Shown here: piece by piece, positions 24,731 to 32,102 of the stretch
Position numbering within the stretch: position 1 is the first letter of the stretch
Layout of the letters: every line of letters begins with the position of its first letter
Source of the DNA: Candidatus Alcyoniella australis
GTDB lineage: Bacteria > Lernaellota > Lernaellaia > JAVCCG01 > Alcyoniellaceae
Direction of reading: 5' to 3'
Assembly (NCBI GenBank): GCA_030765605.1
Contig: JAVCCG010000148.1
Location: forward strand, 1 to 37,331
DNA: 37,331 nucleotides
Notes under the pieces: generated by a model
Database searches by the model: none
What the model saw: only the letters and a program-made list of their open reading frames with translations
What the model was told of the DNA's origin: nothing
Position numbers and translations under genes: made by a program

Positions 24731-26247
24731 AGACCAAGCGCCTGACCGAAGCGATCGACCGCGCGGTGCTCGACCCGCTGATGGCGCTGGTGCGCTGGGT
24801 CCAGGACGCATTGCCCAAACAGTTGTTCGAGATCATCGTGGCGCTGATCGTCGGCTACGTAGTCGCCCGGCTGATGCTGCGCAACGTGATGTTCGGCGTC
24901 GGGCTGATCACCGCCATGATCTGCATGCTGCTGCTGCTGCGGCGGCCGTACTGGGTGGTCTACGGAGCGCTGGCCTTTATCCCGCTGCACTGGATGCGAC
25001 TGCTGGGCGACCGCGTGCGGATCGTCTCGTTCCTGAGCCTGGTGGCCTTTCTCTACTACCTGTTCTCGAGCATGATCGAGCGCCGCAAAATCAACGAGCG
25101 CATCTTCTGGCTCTACCTGGGCTTCATGTTCATGGCCCTGATCAGCATCGCAGACAGCGGACAGTGGCACATCGGCTACCACTATCTGCGGATGTACATC
25201 TTTGCCTTGATGTTCGCCTTCGCCGCAATTATGTGCATCGACGATGTCTCCAAACTGCGCACCGCGGTGAAGATCCTCGTGGCCTGGGGCATCGCCGAGT
25301 CGCTGCTGGGAGTATTGCAGAGCTTGGTGTCGGTCAAATTTTTCCCATCGTATTACTTCGGCGTGTTCGGCATGGGCGTGGTCAAGGCCTACGCCGTACA
25401 GGGGATTTTCCGCGCCTCGGGGACCTTCGAGTCCGGTCCGCGATACGCGATGTTCGTGATGCTGCCCATGGCCCTGGCGCTGTGCTACTTCTACAGCCAG
25501 GCCATGCAGCGCCGCGGGATGTGGCTGCTGGTGTTGTCTCTACACGCGCTGGCGATTTTGGTCAGCTTTACCCGCGCGGCCTACGGCATGGTCTTCCTGC
25601 TGTTCCTGATCTACTTCCTTACCGAGCGCCGTCGAGAGTTGGCCTATAAGGCGATCTTTTATACCTTGAGCATAGGTCTGCTGTTCTCCTTCGTGTTGGT
25701 GCTGCTGATTCCCGAACAGATCAACGATGCAGTCGAGGCGCGGATGCGCTTCGAGACCGGCGGTACCTATAAGGACCGGATCTACTTCGGCTACAACGGC
25801 TTCATGGCGTTTCTCGAGAACCCGCTGCTGGGCATCGGTCCGGGGATGTACAACGGCCGCAGCTGGGAGTTCATGCAACGCTTCGTCGTGCCCTGGGAGT
25901 CGGTGCGTTGGGAGGTCGGCGCCCTGGAAATGCCGCAGAACGTGGCGGTTCACAACGCCTACATCCGCATCATGGCCGAGAACGGCATCCTCGGAATCGT
26001 GTTCTACGCGCTGATTTTCCTGGTGAGCTTCCGCGACCTGTTCAAGGTCATCCGCTCCGAGGCCGATCCGTGGATGATCGCCACGGCGCGCGGAGTGATG
26101 ATCTATCTGACGATCATGCTCCCCTACTGGTTCTTCCACGAGTACATCGTGGACGAGGCCTACGTGGCGATTCTGCCCATTGTGCTGGCCACGATCCTGC
26201 GTCGCGTCAACGATCGACTGATTGCCGCGCGCTCGCCGGACGGGTGA
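24727..26247 (+). CDS. O-antigen polymerase/ligase-family membrane protein (Wzy-like 2)
   Basis: The 506-aa polytopic protein has ten or more hydrophobic segments. A periplasmic loop contains V-A-V-H-N-A-Y-I (His409-Asn410) followed by A-E-N-G-I-L-G, characteristic of Wzy/WaaL (O-antigen ligase/polymerase) proteins. It shares only the family pattern with the first such protein at 13228-14754, so the two are not recent duplicates. It may polymerise a second polymer or ligate the finished chain to an acceptor. It starts at an ATGA overlap and is followed after 6 bp by a glycosyltransferase. Confidence 0.87.
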   Translation: MKTKRLTEAIDRAVLDPLMALVRWVQDALPKQLFEIIVALIVGYVVARLMLRNVMFGVGLITAMICMLLLLRRPYWVVYGALAFIPLHWMRLLGDRVRIVSFLSLVAFLYYLFSSMIERRKINERIFWLYLGFMFMALISIADSGQWHIGYHYLRMYIFALMFAFAAIMCIDDVSKLRTAVKILVAWGIAESLLGVLQSLVSVKFFPSYYFGVFGMGVVKAYAVQGIFRASGTFESGPRYAMFVMLPMALALCYFYSQAMQRRGMWLLVLSLHALAILVSFTRAAYGMVFLLFLIYFLTERRRELAYKAIFYTLSIGLLFSFVLVLLIPEQINDAVEARMRFETGGTYKDRIYFGYNGFMAFLENPLLGIGPGMYNGRSWEFMQRFVVPWESVRWEVGALEMPQNVAVHNAYIRIMAENGILGIVFYALIFLVSFRDLFKVIRSEADPWMIATARGVMIYLTIMLPYWFFHEYIVDEAYVAILPIVLATILRRVNDRLIAARSPDG

Positions 26248-26253
26248 CCCGAG

Positions 26254-27300
26254 ATGCGGATCCTGTTTCTGGCCAACTGGCGGCGCAGCAAGGCCTTGGG
26301 TGGGGACTACGCGTTCTTCAAGCACTTCGCGCCGCGTCCCGAGCTCGACGTGCTGACGACCTTCGCGCTGCCGTTGTGGACGCGCTTTGAGCAGCGGGTG
26401 CTCAAGTTCTACCCGCTGCAGGCGCTGATCGCCTGGCTGCGCTCGTCGCGTTACGACCTGCTGATCGCCTACAGCTCGCAGAGCGGATTGCCGCTGGCGC
26501 TGCTGCGGCGGCTGTTGGGCGAGCGCGGCGTGCCGCTGATCGTGTTCGACGTGGAAAACCTCGGTCGGCTGGGTCCGAACGTGAGCAGGCTCGCGCGCTG
26601 GGCGCTGCAATCCGTGCAGTGCATCGTGGCCCCCAGCTCGGGGCAGCTGGACTACTATCGGCGGCTGGGTCCGGAAGTGGCCGCGCGCGCGCGGTTTGCG
26701 CCGATCGGCATCGGTCCCTATCCGCCGACCGCGCCACTTGACAGGGCGTTGGCCGGGCAACGGATTGTGGTGCTGGGCAAGGCCGACCAAGGGCCGCGCT
26801 TTCGCGACTGGCCGCTGCTGCTCGAGGCGTTGGAGTTGGTGGTAGTGCCCTTCGAGCTGCTGATCGTCGGCCGTGAATCCCTGGCAGACGCTGAACGCGA
26901 TGGACGGCCGCTGCCGCCCAACACACGCTTTGCGTCCTACATTCCGACCTTGGAATTGGTCGAGCTGCTCGGCTCCTGCCGCTTCTCGGTTTTGCCGTTG
27001 CCCGATCGCCGACAGTCCCAGGGTCAGCTCTCGGCGCTGCTGGTAATGGCCTGTGGCCGGACGCTGGTTGCGCCGCGGGTGCTGGGGTTGACTGATTACC
27101 TCGAGCACGAGTCCAACGCGCTGCTCTACGAAGCGGGCGACGCCCGCGCCATGGCCAAATGTATCCAGCGGCTGCTCCAGGACGATCGGCTGTGCGTCGA
27201 GCTTGGAGCGCGCGCGCAAAGCGACGTCAAGCAGCGGTTCAGCGACGTGCTGATGGGCCGCGCCTGGCAGCAGATCTGCGAAGAGGTGTTGAGGCGATGA
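26254..27300 (+). CDS. Divergent GT4-like glycosyltransferase
   Basis: The 348-aa protein begins M-R-I-L-F-L-A-N-W-R, a GT-B N-terminal strand. It has F-A-P-I-G-I-G-P at the inter-domain link (about 150) and a C-terminal domain ending in a GT4-like V-A-P-R-V-L-G-L-T-D-Y segment. As in the gene at 20632, the E-x7-E pair is degenerate (Q-S-Q-G-Q-L-S-A-L-L-V-M-A). It likely adds a sugar to the exopolysaccharide repeat. It overlaps the next gene by 4 nt (ATGA). Family membership is good, activity less certain. Confidence 0.75.
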   Translation: MRILFLANWRRSKALGGDYAFFKHFAPRPELDVLTTFALPLWTRFEQRVLKFYPLQALIAWLRSSRYDLLIAYSSQSGLPLALLRRLLGERGVPLIVFDVENLGRLGPNVSRLARWALQSVQCIVAPSSGQLDYYRRLGPEVAARARFAPIGIGPYPPTAPLDRALAGQRIVVLGKADQGPRFRDWPLLLEALELVVVPFELLIVGRESLADAERDGRPLPPNTRFASYIPTLELVELLGSCRFSVLPLPDRRQSQGQLSALLVMACGRTLVAPRVLGLTDYLEHESNALLYEAGDARAMAKCIQRLLQDDRLCVELGARAQSDVKQRFSDVLMGRAWQQICEEVLRR

Positions 27301-29087
27301 CCAAGGACGGGGGCGCGCAAGCCGGACGCTGGTGGAAGTTGGCGCTGGTCGGCCTATTGCTGGTTGGCGCCGCGTTGCGCTTCTTGGGGATCGACTTCGG
27401 CCTGCCGCTGCAAGTGCACCCCGACGAGGGCAAGGTGCTCAGCGCGGCCCTGGGCTTTGGCTCGGGCGATTTCAACCCGCACTTCTTTCGCTACCCGACG
27501 CTGTTGATGTACATGCTGTTCGCGGTCTTCGGCGCGTACTATGCGCTGGGACGCGCACTGGGCTGGTTCGCGGACAGCTTCGATTTCGCCTACCGCTACG
27601 CCAAGGACCCGAGCACGGTGATCGTGCTCGCGCGCTGCTGCGTGGCCGCGATGGGCACGGCGACCCTCGGCGTGGTTTACCTGCTGGGCAAGCGCCTGGG
27701 CGGGCGCGTTGCGGGGATCATCGCCATCGCGCTGCTGGCGCTGAGCTTCCATCACGTGGCCGACAGCCACTACTGCACCACGGACGTGCCCTCGGGCCTG
27801 TGGTGCACGCTGTGCATGCTGTTCGTGGTGCGCTGGCACCAGGGTCGCCTGCGCCGCGACCTGGCGCTGGCCGGAATCTGCGCCGGGCTGGCCGCCTCGA
27901 CCCGCTACAACGCCGCGCTGGTGGGGATTGCCGCGATCCCCGCCGCCCTGAGCTATACACAGGTCGGATTGGCACGCAGGCTGGCCGCGCTGGTCGCCTG
28001 CGGCGCGCTGTGCATCCTGGCCTTCGCCGCCACCTCGCCCTACGTGCTGCTGGATTACCCGGCGTTCATCGCCGACTTCAGCTACTCGATGCTGCACGCC
28101 CACGGCGGGCACTTCGGCATTTCGGGCGAGATCAGCGGCTGGCAGGCTTACGCGTTGCAGTCGCTGCCCCAGGGGATCGGGCCCGCGGCCACGGCTTTCG
28201 CCGCTCTGGGACTGCTGGCCGCACTGCTGCGTCCGCGCGGACCGGCTTTGGGCCCGGCGCTGTTCTGCATTGGGTACTTCGCGCTGATGGGCTCGTGGCG
28301 CATGACCTTTGACCGCTTCCTGATGCCGATCCTGCCCGGCCTGTGCGTGTTCGCGGCCCTGGCGATCAAGGGGATGTACGATCGAGCCCCGGCGTTGGGC
28401 CGCACGAGCGCTCGGATTCTACTGATCGGACTGGTGATCGCCGGATCGATCGGCACGTTGGCGGCGACGATCTACCACGACATGCTGCTGGTCAAGACCG
28501 ACACCCGAGTCTTTGCCCAGAACTGGGTCGCGGCCAACCTGCACGATGGCGACGCGATCCTGATGGAGGAGTACGGGCCGCAGCCGCGCTCCAACCAGAT
28601 GCCGCCCAGCCGCGGCGGTGAAGCGGTTGTGGCGCTCAAGGATCGAATCAAGCTGCGGATTATTGCCGAGGAGCCGACCTACCGTGTGGAGCGCTTTGTC
28701 GAAGGTCTGTTCCCCTACGACGTAGAGCAGGTGCGAGAGCAGGGGATCGACGCGGTGTTTCTCTCGAGCTATGTGTACGAGCGCTACCTGGCGCAGCCCG
28801 ACGAGTTCCCCGAGATCGTGCGCTTCTACCGCGAGCTGCCCTCGATCAGCGTCTCGCGTACGATCATCTCGCCTTACAAGCCCGGACGCATGCCGCCGCT
28901 GCCCGATCAACAACAGGTCGTGCGTCGACCGTTCCCGATGCGTACGCTCTACGGTCCGTGCCGCGAGGACATGTTCGAGCGCATGGCGCCCGGGCCGCTG
29001 ATTTTGATTTATCAAATATGTCCCAAGGGGATGCGCTGCCGACCGCTGAGCGGATCGCCGGGCGCGCTGATCGCTCCGGCCCGTTAA
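27297..29087 (+). CDS. GT39/ArnT-like membrane glycosyltransferase
   Basis: ATG 27297 at an ATGA overlap is preferred over in-frame codons inside the upstream gene, because the first membrane helix follows it directly (about 12-30). The 596-aa protein has about ten or more hydrophobic segments. Its first periplasmic loop carries H-P-D-E (41-44), the acidic catalytic site of the PMT/ArnT (GT39/GT83) superfamily. The soluble C-terminal domain spans about 400-596. Such enzymes take sugars from polyprenyl-phosphate donors in the periplasm and decorate a lipid, protein or polymer. It is the last plus-strand gene of the polysaccharide locus. Confidence 0.85.
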   Translation: MTKDGGAQAGRWWKLALVGLLLVGAALRFLGIDFGLPLQVHPDEGKVLSAALGFGSGDFNPHFFRYPTLLMYMLFAVFGAYYALGRALGWFADSFDFAYRYAKDPSTVIVLARCCVAAMGTATLGVVYLLGKRLGGRVAGIIAIALLALSFHHVADSHYCTTDVPSGLWCTLCMLFVVRWHQGRLRRDLALAGICAGLAASTRYNAALVGIAAIPAALSYTQVGLARRLAALVACGALCILAFAATSPYVLLDYPAFIADFSYSMLHAHGGHFGISGEISGWQAYALQSLPQGIGPAATAFAALGLLAALLRPRGPALGPALFCIGYFALMGSWRMTFDRFLMPILPGLCVFAALAIKGMYDRAPALGRTSARILLIGLVIAGSIGTLAATIYHDMLLVKTDTRVFAQNWVAANLHDGDAILMEEYGPQPRSNQMPPSRGGEAVVALKDRIKLRIIAEEPTYRVERFVEGLFPYDVEQVREQGIDAVFLSSYVYERYLAQPDEFPEIVRFYRELPSISVSRTIISPYKPGRMPPLPDQQQVVRRPFPMRTLYGPCREDMFERMAPGPLILIYQICPKGMRCRPLSGSPGALIAPAR

Positions 29088-29091
29088 CCCG

Positions 29092-30162
29092 CTATTTGTC
29101 GCAGACCTGACGGAACACGCGGGCGAAGTTGCCCCCGGCGATCAAGGCCAGCTGCTCGTCGCTGTAGCCGCGATTTTGCAGGCCGCGCAACAGCTCGGGC
29201 CGGCGCGAGACGTCCTCCAGTCCCTTCGCCGCGACGATGTTGCCGTCGAAGTCCGAGCCGATGGCCGCACACTGCACGCCGCCGACCTGCACCACGTGTT
29301 CGATGTGGTCCAGCACGTCCTCGAGCGTGGCGCGCCGTCCTTTTACAAGATGGGGCGAATGAAACAGCACGCCGACCACGCCGCCGCGGCCGCAGATCGT
29401 GCGGATCTGCTCGTCGCTTAAGTTGCGCGGATGGTCGCACAGCGCGCGGCAGGCGCTGTGGGTGTCGATGATCGGGTCGCTGCTTTGTTCGAGGATGTCC
29501 GCGATGGTCTGCGGCGCGGCGTGGGCCGCGTCGATCAGCAGTCCCAGCTCGTTGCAGCGCGCCACCAGCTCGTTGCCAAGGGGCGAGAGCCCATTCCAAC
29601 GCGGCGGGCTTTGGGTCGCAGAATCGCAAAAATCGTTGTGGTGGTTCCACACCGGGCCGACAATTCGCACCCCGCGTTGCGCGAGTTGTTCCAGCCGCCC
29701 CAGGTCGTCCTCAAGGCAGTAAGCGCCCTCGAGACCGAGGAACGCCGCGATCCGGCCCTCACGTAGGGTGTTGTCGAGCTCTACCGCGTTACGCACCAGC
29801 CGCAGTCTGCCGTTGCTTGCCGCGCTCTGGGCGTCGAAGATATCGAGTTGGGCCAGGATCACCTTCCACGAAAAGCCGCCGCGGATCGACTGGGTGCTCG
29901 ACCAGCTCATGAACACCTGGCCGTTGAGTCCGGCGGCCGCCAGGCGTTCGAGGTCGACCTGCAGCCGGGGATTGGCGGCCAGTTCGCCGCCGTTTAGACG
30001 CAGCTTATTAAGCGTGTCGCAGTGCAGGTCGACGATTAGCTTGGGCACGGGCGTGGTTGCCAGGTGCGACTCGGCGCTACGCGCCTGCGGGCCATCGGTC
30101 GTCCAGAACAGAACGGCCAGCCCGGCGAGCAATACCGGCAAGGCCAGCAGCGCGGTCAACAC
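29092..30162 (-). CDS. Membrane-anchored M19 dipeptidase
   Basis: The 356-aa protein has a hydrophobic N-terminal anchor or signal (residues about 2-20), then a complete peptidase M19 (renal dipeptidase) domain. Likely zinc ligands are visible: D-L-H-C-D (His47, Asp49), E-G (Glu145), D-A-A-H (His214), T-H-S-A-C (His235), and S-D-F-D-G (Asp304). The enzyme cleaves dipeptides, including some with D-residues, in the periplasm. GTG 30162 is chosen because it follows TGAGG and lies 11 nt after the upstream stop; a longer frame upstream overlaps a better-supported gene. The stop is 4 bp from the convergent plus-strand gene. Confidence 0.9.
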   Translation of the reverse strand: MLTALLALPVLLAGLAVLFWTTDGPQARSAESHLATTPVPKLIVDLHCDTLNKLRLNGGELAANPRLQVDLERLAAAGLNGQVFMSWSSTQSIRGGFSWKVILAQLDIFDAQSAASNGRLRLVRNAVELDNTLREGRIAAFLGLEGAYCLEDDLGRLEQLAQRGVRIVGPVWNHHNDFCDSATQSPPRWNGLSPLGNELVARCNELGLLIDAAHAAPQTIADILEQSSDPIIDTHSACRALCDHPRNLSDEQIRTICGRGGVVGVLFHSPHLVKGRRATLEDVLDHIEHVVQVGGVQCAAIGSDFDGNIVAAKGLEDVSRRPELLRGLQNRGYSDEQLALIAGGNFARVFRQVCDK

Positions 30163-30173
30163 ACTGTCGCGCC

Positions 30174-30620
30174 TCAGAACGCGTAGCCTTCTGAACTGCC
30201 GATGAGCACGAAGATGTAGATCAGCCAACCCACACTCACCAGCAGGCCCAGCGCGCCGCCGGCAATGCCGATCCAGGCCAGGGGCAGGCCCTCGAAGTTC
30301 TGGGGATTGCCGGCGATGGCACTCAACGCGATCACGCCCGCAGCCAAGGCCAGGACCGAGAGCGGCAGCCCGACGCAAAATATTGACAACATGATGCCGC
30401 ACAGGCCCAACGCCAGCGCGGCGATCGCCATCGGGTGCGTACGCCGCAACGCGCTGGAGGGCAGCGGCGTGAGCAACTGCCCAAACGCGTAGGGCTGCTG
30501 TGCGGGTTGTTCGCCAACAGCGAGGATCTTATTGCCGCAGGCGCAACGCATTGACCCGACGCCGTTGAACAGTTCGGCGTCGGCCAACAATCCACAGTGT
30601 GGGCAGCGCGTGGTAGTCAG
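30174..30620 (-). CDS. DUF4190-like membrane protein with N-terminal zinc ribbon; probable CTG start
   Basis: The C-terminal part has two to three membrane helices in a DUF4190-like arrangement, beginning H-P-M-A-I-A-A-L-A-L-G. Upstream in the same frame is a zinc ribbon, R-C-P-H-C-G (Cys6, Cys9) and R-C-A-C-G (Cys26, Cys28). It is lost if translation starts at the first ATG/GTG/TTG (TTG 30590). A CTG at 30618-30620 lies 5 nt after GGAGG and one base after the previous stop, giving a 148-aa protein with the whole ribbon. I therefore take CTG as the start. Function unknown; the ribbon suggests regulation or assembly at the membrane. Confidence 0.72.
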   Translation of the reverse strand: MTTTRCPHCGLLADAELFNGVGSMRCACGNKILAVGEQPAQQPYAFGQLLTPLPSSALRRTHPMAIAALALGLCGIMLSIFCVGLPLSVLALAAGVIALSAIAGNPQNFEGLPLAWIGIAGGALGLLVSVGWLIYIFVLIGSSEGYAF

Positions 30621-30621
30621 A

Positions 30622-31008
30622 TCAGCCTCCGGCTCCCGCGGACGCGGCCATGGTGATGATTATTGCCGCGAAGAGGAACACCATGTAGGCCAGGAAAGCC
30701 AAAACCATGATCGCCATATAGGCGATGCCTATGATCATACCGGCCAGGGCCATACCGTGGCCGCCGTAGCGACCGCCCCATTGCCGGATCTTGTTCAGGC
30801 CGATGGCGCCGCAGATGATCGCCGCGATTTCCGCCGGCCAGAAGCACAGGCCGACCAACGAACAGATCAGGGCCGCCAGCGCCAACGGATGAGTGGGGGG
30901 AACCTGCGGCGCGGGGTATGCCTGATAAAGGTCGTAGCACGGCGCGGGAACCGTGGGCGTGGTCTGCTGCGCTTGCTGCTCAGAGGTGTCCTGCATCGTC
31001 TTTCCCAT
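30622..31008 (-). CDS. DUF4190-like small membrane protein
   Basis: The 128-aa protein has a Gln/Pro/Thr-rich soluble N-terminus (about 1-38). Three membrane segments follow, with the DUF4190 pattern H-P-L-A-L-A-A-L-I-C-S-L-V-G at the first and G-H-G-M-A-L-A-G-M-I-I-G at the second. It ends in a short Ala/Gly tail. The next gene follows after one base and the preceding gene starts 64 bp upstream. DUF4190 proteins are widespread small membrane proteins without a defined role. Here it is one of five in a row. Confidence 0.8.
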   Translation of the reverse strand: MGKTMQDTSEQQAQQTTPTVPAPCYDLYQAYPAPQVPPTHPLALAALICSLVGLCFWPAEIAAIICGAIGLNKIRQWGGRYGGHGMALAGMIIGIAYMAIMVLAFLAYMVFLFAAIIITMAASAGAGG

Positions 31009-31071
31009 TGCGCTGAATTAGGCTGGGCTGATGTAAATAGTATTGCACTCGCAGCGGACGAGCAATGCAGA

Positions 31072-31380
31072 TCAGTTGAGGATCGGACCGCGATTAATGT
31101 AGTAGTAGATGAACAGCCCCAGGCCGACCACGATCCCCAGGCAGCCCAGGATCATCCCGGTCCAGGCGCGACGGCGATAGGCACGCGGAACGTCGGGCGT
31201 CTCGCGCAGCCGTTCCAGGGCCAAGCCGGAGATTATCACCGCGGGAAATCCGCTGATGAACAGGCAGCAAAACGGGAACGAGAGCAGGCCGAGCAACAGT
31301 GCGATGTTGCACAGCCGCTCGATCGATCGCAACGGTCGCTGATCTACAACGTCAGGGTTGGCGGTTTCGTTCGCTTCCAT
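31072..31380 (-). CDS. DUF4190-like small membrane protein, divergent
   Basis: The 102-aa protein has a short polar N-terminus and two membrane regions (about 24-52 and 72-95) with the DUF4190-type order: helix pair, polar loop R-R-A-W, then G-M-I-L-G-C-L-G. It is the most diverged of the group and lacks the G-I-I-G-L-K-K-A signature of its upstream neighbours. The ATG at 31380 has only a weak ribosome site, which lowers confidence in the exact start. Function unknown. Confidence 0.7.
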   Translation of the reverse strand: MEANETANPDVVDQRPLRSIERLCNIALLLGLLSFPFCCLFISGFPAVIISGLALERLRETPDVPRAYRRRAWTGMILGCLGIVVGLGLFIYYYINRGPILN

Positions 31381-31421
31381 CCTGCGGATGATACAGCATC
31401 GGGACGTTGAATTGCAGCGGC

Positions 31422-31991
31422 CTAATCGGTCATCACGTGTGGTTCGGCGTCAGACTTCTCATGCCACACGGTGAAGGTGTACCCCTGCTGGTTGCAATCG
31501 CCGAATTCCCACTGCACGCCAGGATCGTCTAAGAGGTTGCGATCAACGGTCAGCAGCTTATCCATGTCGCAGGTGTACGTTCCGCCCATTTCCTCGCCGT
31601 AGTTCTGGAAATAAACTTCCTCGGCCAGGCGCGCGTTGCGGCCCGCTGATACAGCCGAAGCGTCGTAGGCCCTGCTTTCAAGAGTCATAAAGTTGGGAAC
31701 GGCGATCAGTGCCAGCATCGCGATGAAGATCGTCATCACGCTGGCTATTGACCCCAGGACGATGCCGGCGATGGCCAGGCCTTTGCCACCGATGTTGTCG
31801 GGGTCGGCATTGGCTTTTTTCAGGCCGATGATGCCCAGGACCAGCGCCGGAATGCCGGACAGGCAGCAGAACAGGAGCGAGAGTATGCCCAATACCAGTG
31901 CGGCGATGCTCACGCCCGGCGTTTGTAGCGCCGTTGGCGATGCCGGGGTGGGATTGGATTCCTGCGGCAAATTGCCTTGAGATGCGGTCAT
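31422..31991 (-). CDS. DUF4190 domain fused to pilin-like C-terminal domain
   Basis: The 189-aa protein opens with a Pro/Thr-rich tail and a DUF4190 double-helix domain (about 24-85: G-V-S-I-A-A-L-V-L-G, G-L-K-K-A-N-A-D-P, G-L-A-I-A-G-I-V-L-G). The second helix runs into M-L-A-L-I-A-V-P-N-F, then a polar helix with A-R-L-A-E-E-V-Y-F and a Cys-containing beta region to the end. That second part matches the layout of type IV pilins and pseudopilins after the prepilin site (I-A-x-P-N-F, A-x-x-A-E-x-x-Y-F). No prepilin peptidase motif precedes it, so it is probably membrane-held rather than assembled. ATG follows GGAG with good spacing. Confidence 0.75.
   Translation of the reverse strand: MTASQGNLPQESNPTPASPTALQTPGVSIAALVLGILSLLFCCLSGIPALVLGIIGLKKANADPDNIGGKGLAIAGIVLGSIASVMTIFIAMLALIAVPNFMTLESRAYDASAVSAGRNARLAEEVYFQNYGEEMGGTYTCDMDKLLTVDRNLLDDPGVQWEFGDCNQQGYTFTVWHEKSDAEPHVMTD
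31761..31925. repeat. Direct repeat copy A (DUF4190 core)
   Basis: This stretch matches copy B at 32187-32346 in the same orientation over about 160 bp with few substitutions and small indels, densest in the first 100 bp. It encodes the DUF4190 core of the pilin-like fusion. Confidence 0.75.
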
Positions 31992-32022
31992 GATTCACTC
32001 CGAGTTAGGCAATGATGGAGAA

Positions 32023-32051
32023 GGTATACACCGTAGGGATAAGGGAGTAAA
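32023..32051 (-). promoter_or_regulatory. Candidate sigma-70-type promoter for the DUF4190-pilin-like gene
   Basis: On the minus strand TTTACT (32051-32046) and TATACC (32028-32023) are separated by exactly 17 bp, each matching four of six consensus bases. A start near 32016 would leave a leader of about 25 nt before the ATG at 31991, with GGAG in it. It lies directly after the terminator of the upstream gene. Pattern match only. Confidence 0.4.
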
Positions 32052-32080
32052 TAAAACGGCCGCCCGTTGCCGGACGGCCG
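32050..32080 (-). terminator. Intrinsic terminator after the poly-proline DUF4190 gene
   Basis: Reading the minus strand, CGGCCG (32080-32075) pairs with CGGCCG (32062-32057), extended inward by three more pairs after one mismatch around a 4-nt loop, and is followed directly by TTTTAT. This is a standard rho-independent terminator 23 nt after the stop at 32103. Confidence 0.75.
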
Positions 32081-32102
32081 CGTCGCTCGATTGTTCGTTT
32101 TG

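Noticed and set aside
7990-29087. Exosortase/PEP-CTERM-type exopolysaccharide locus
   Set aside because: No exosortase, PEP-CTERM protein or related regulator is present; the locus has a plain Wzx/Wzy set.
30163-30402. Longer N-terminus for the M19 dipeptidase
   Set aside because: It overlaps the DUF4190-like gene in another frame and is Arg/Gly-rich nonsense; GTG 30162 has a ribosome site and starts a membrane anchor.
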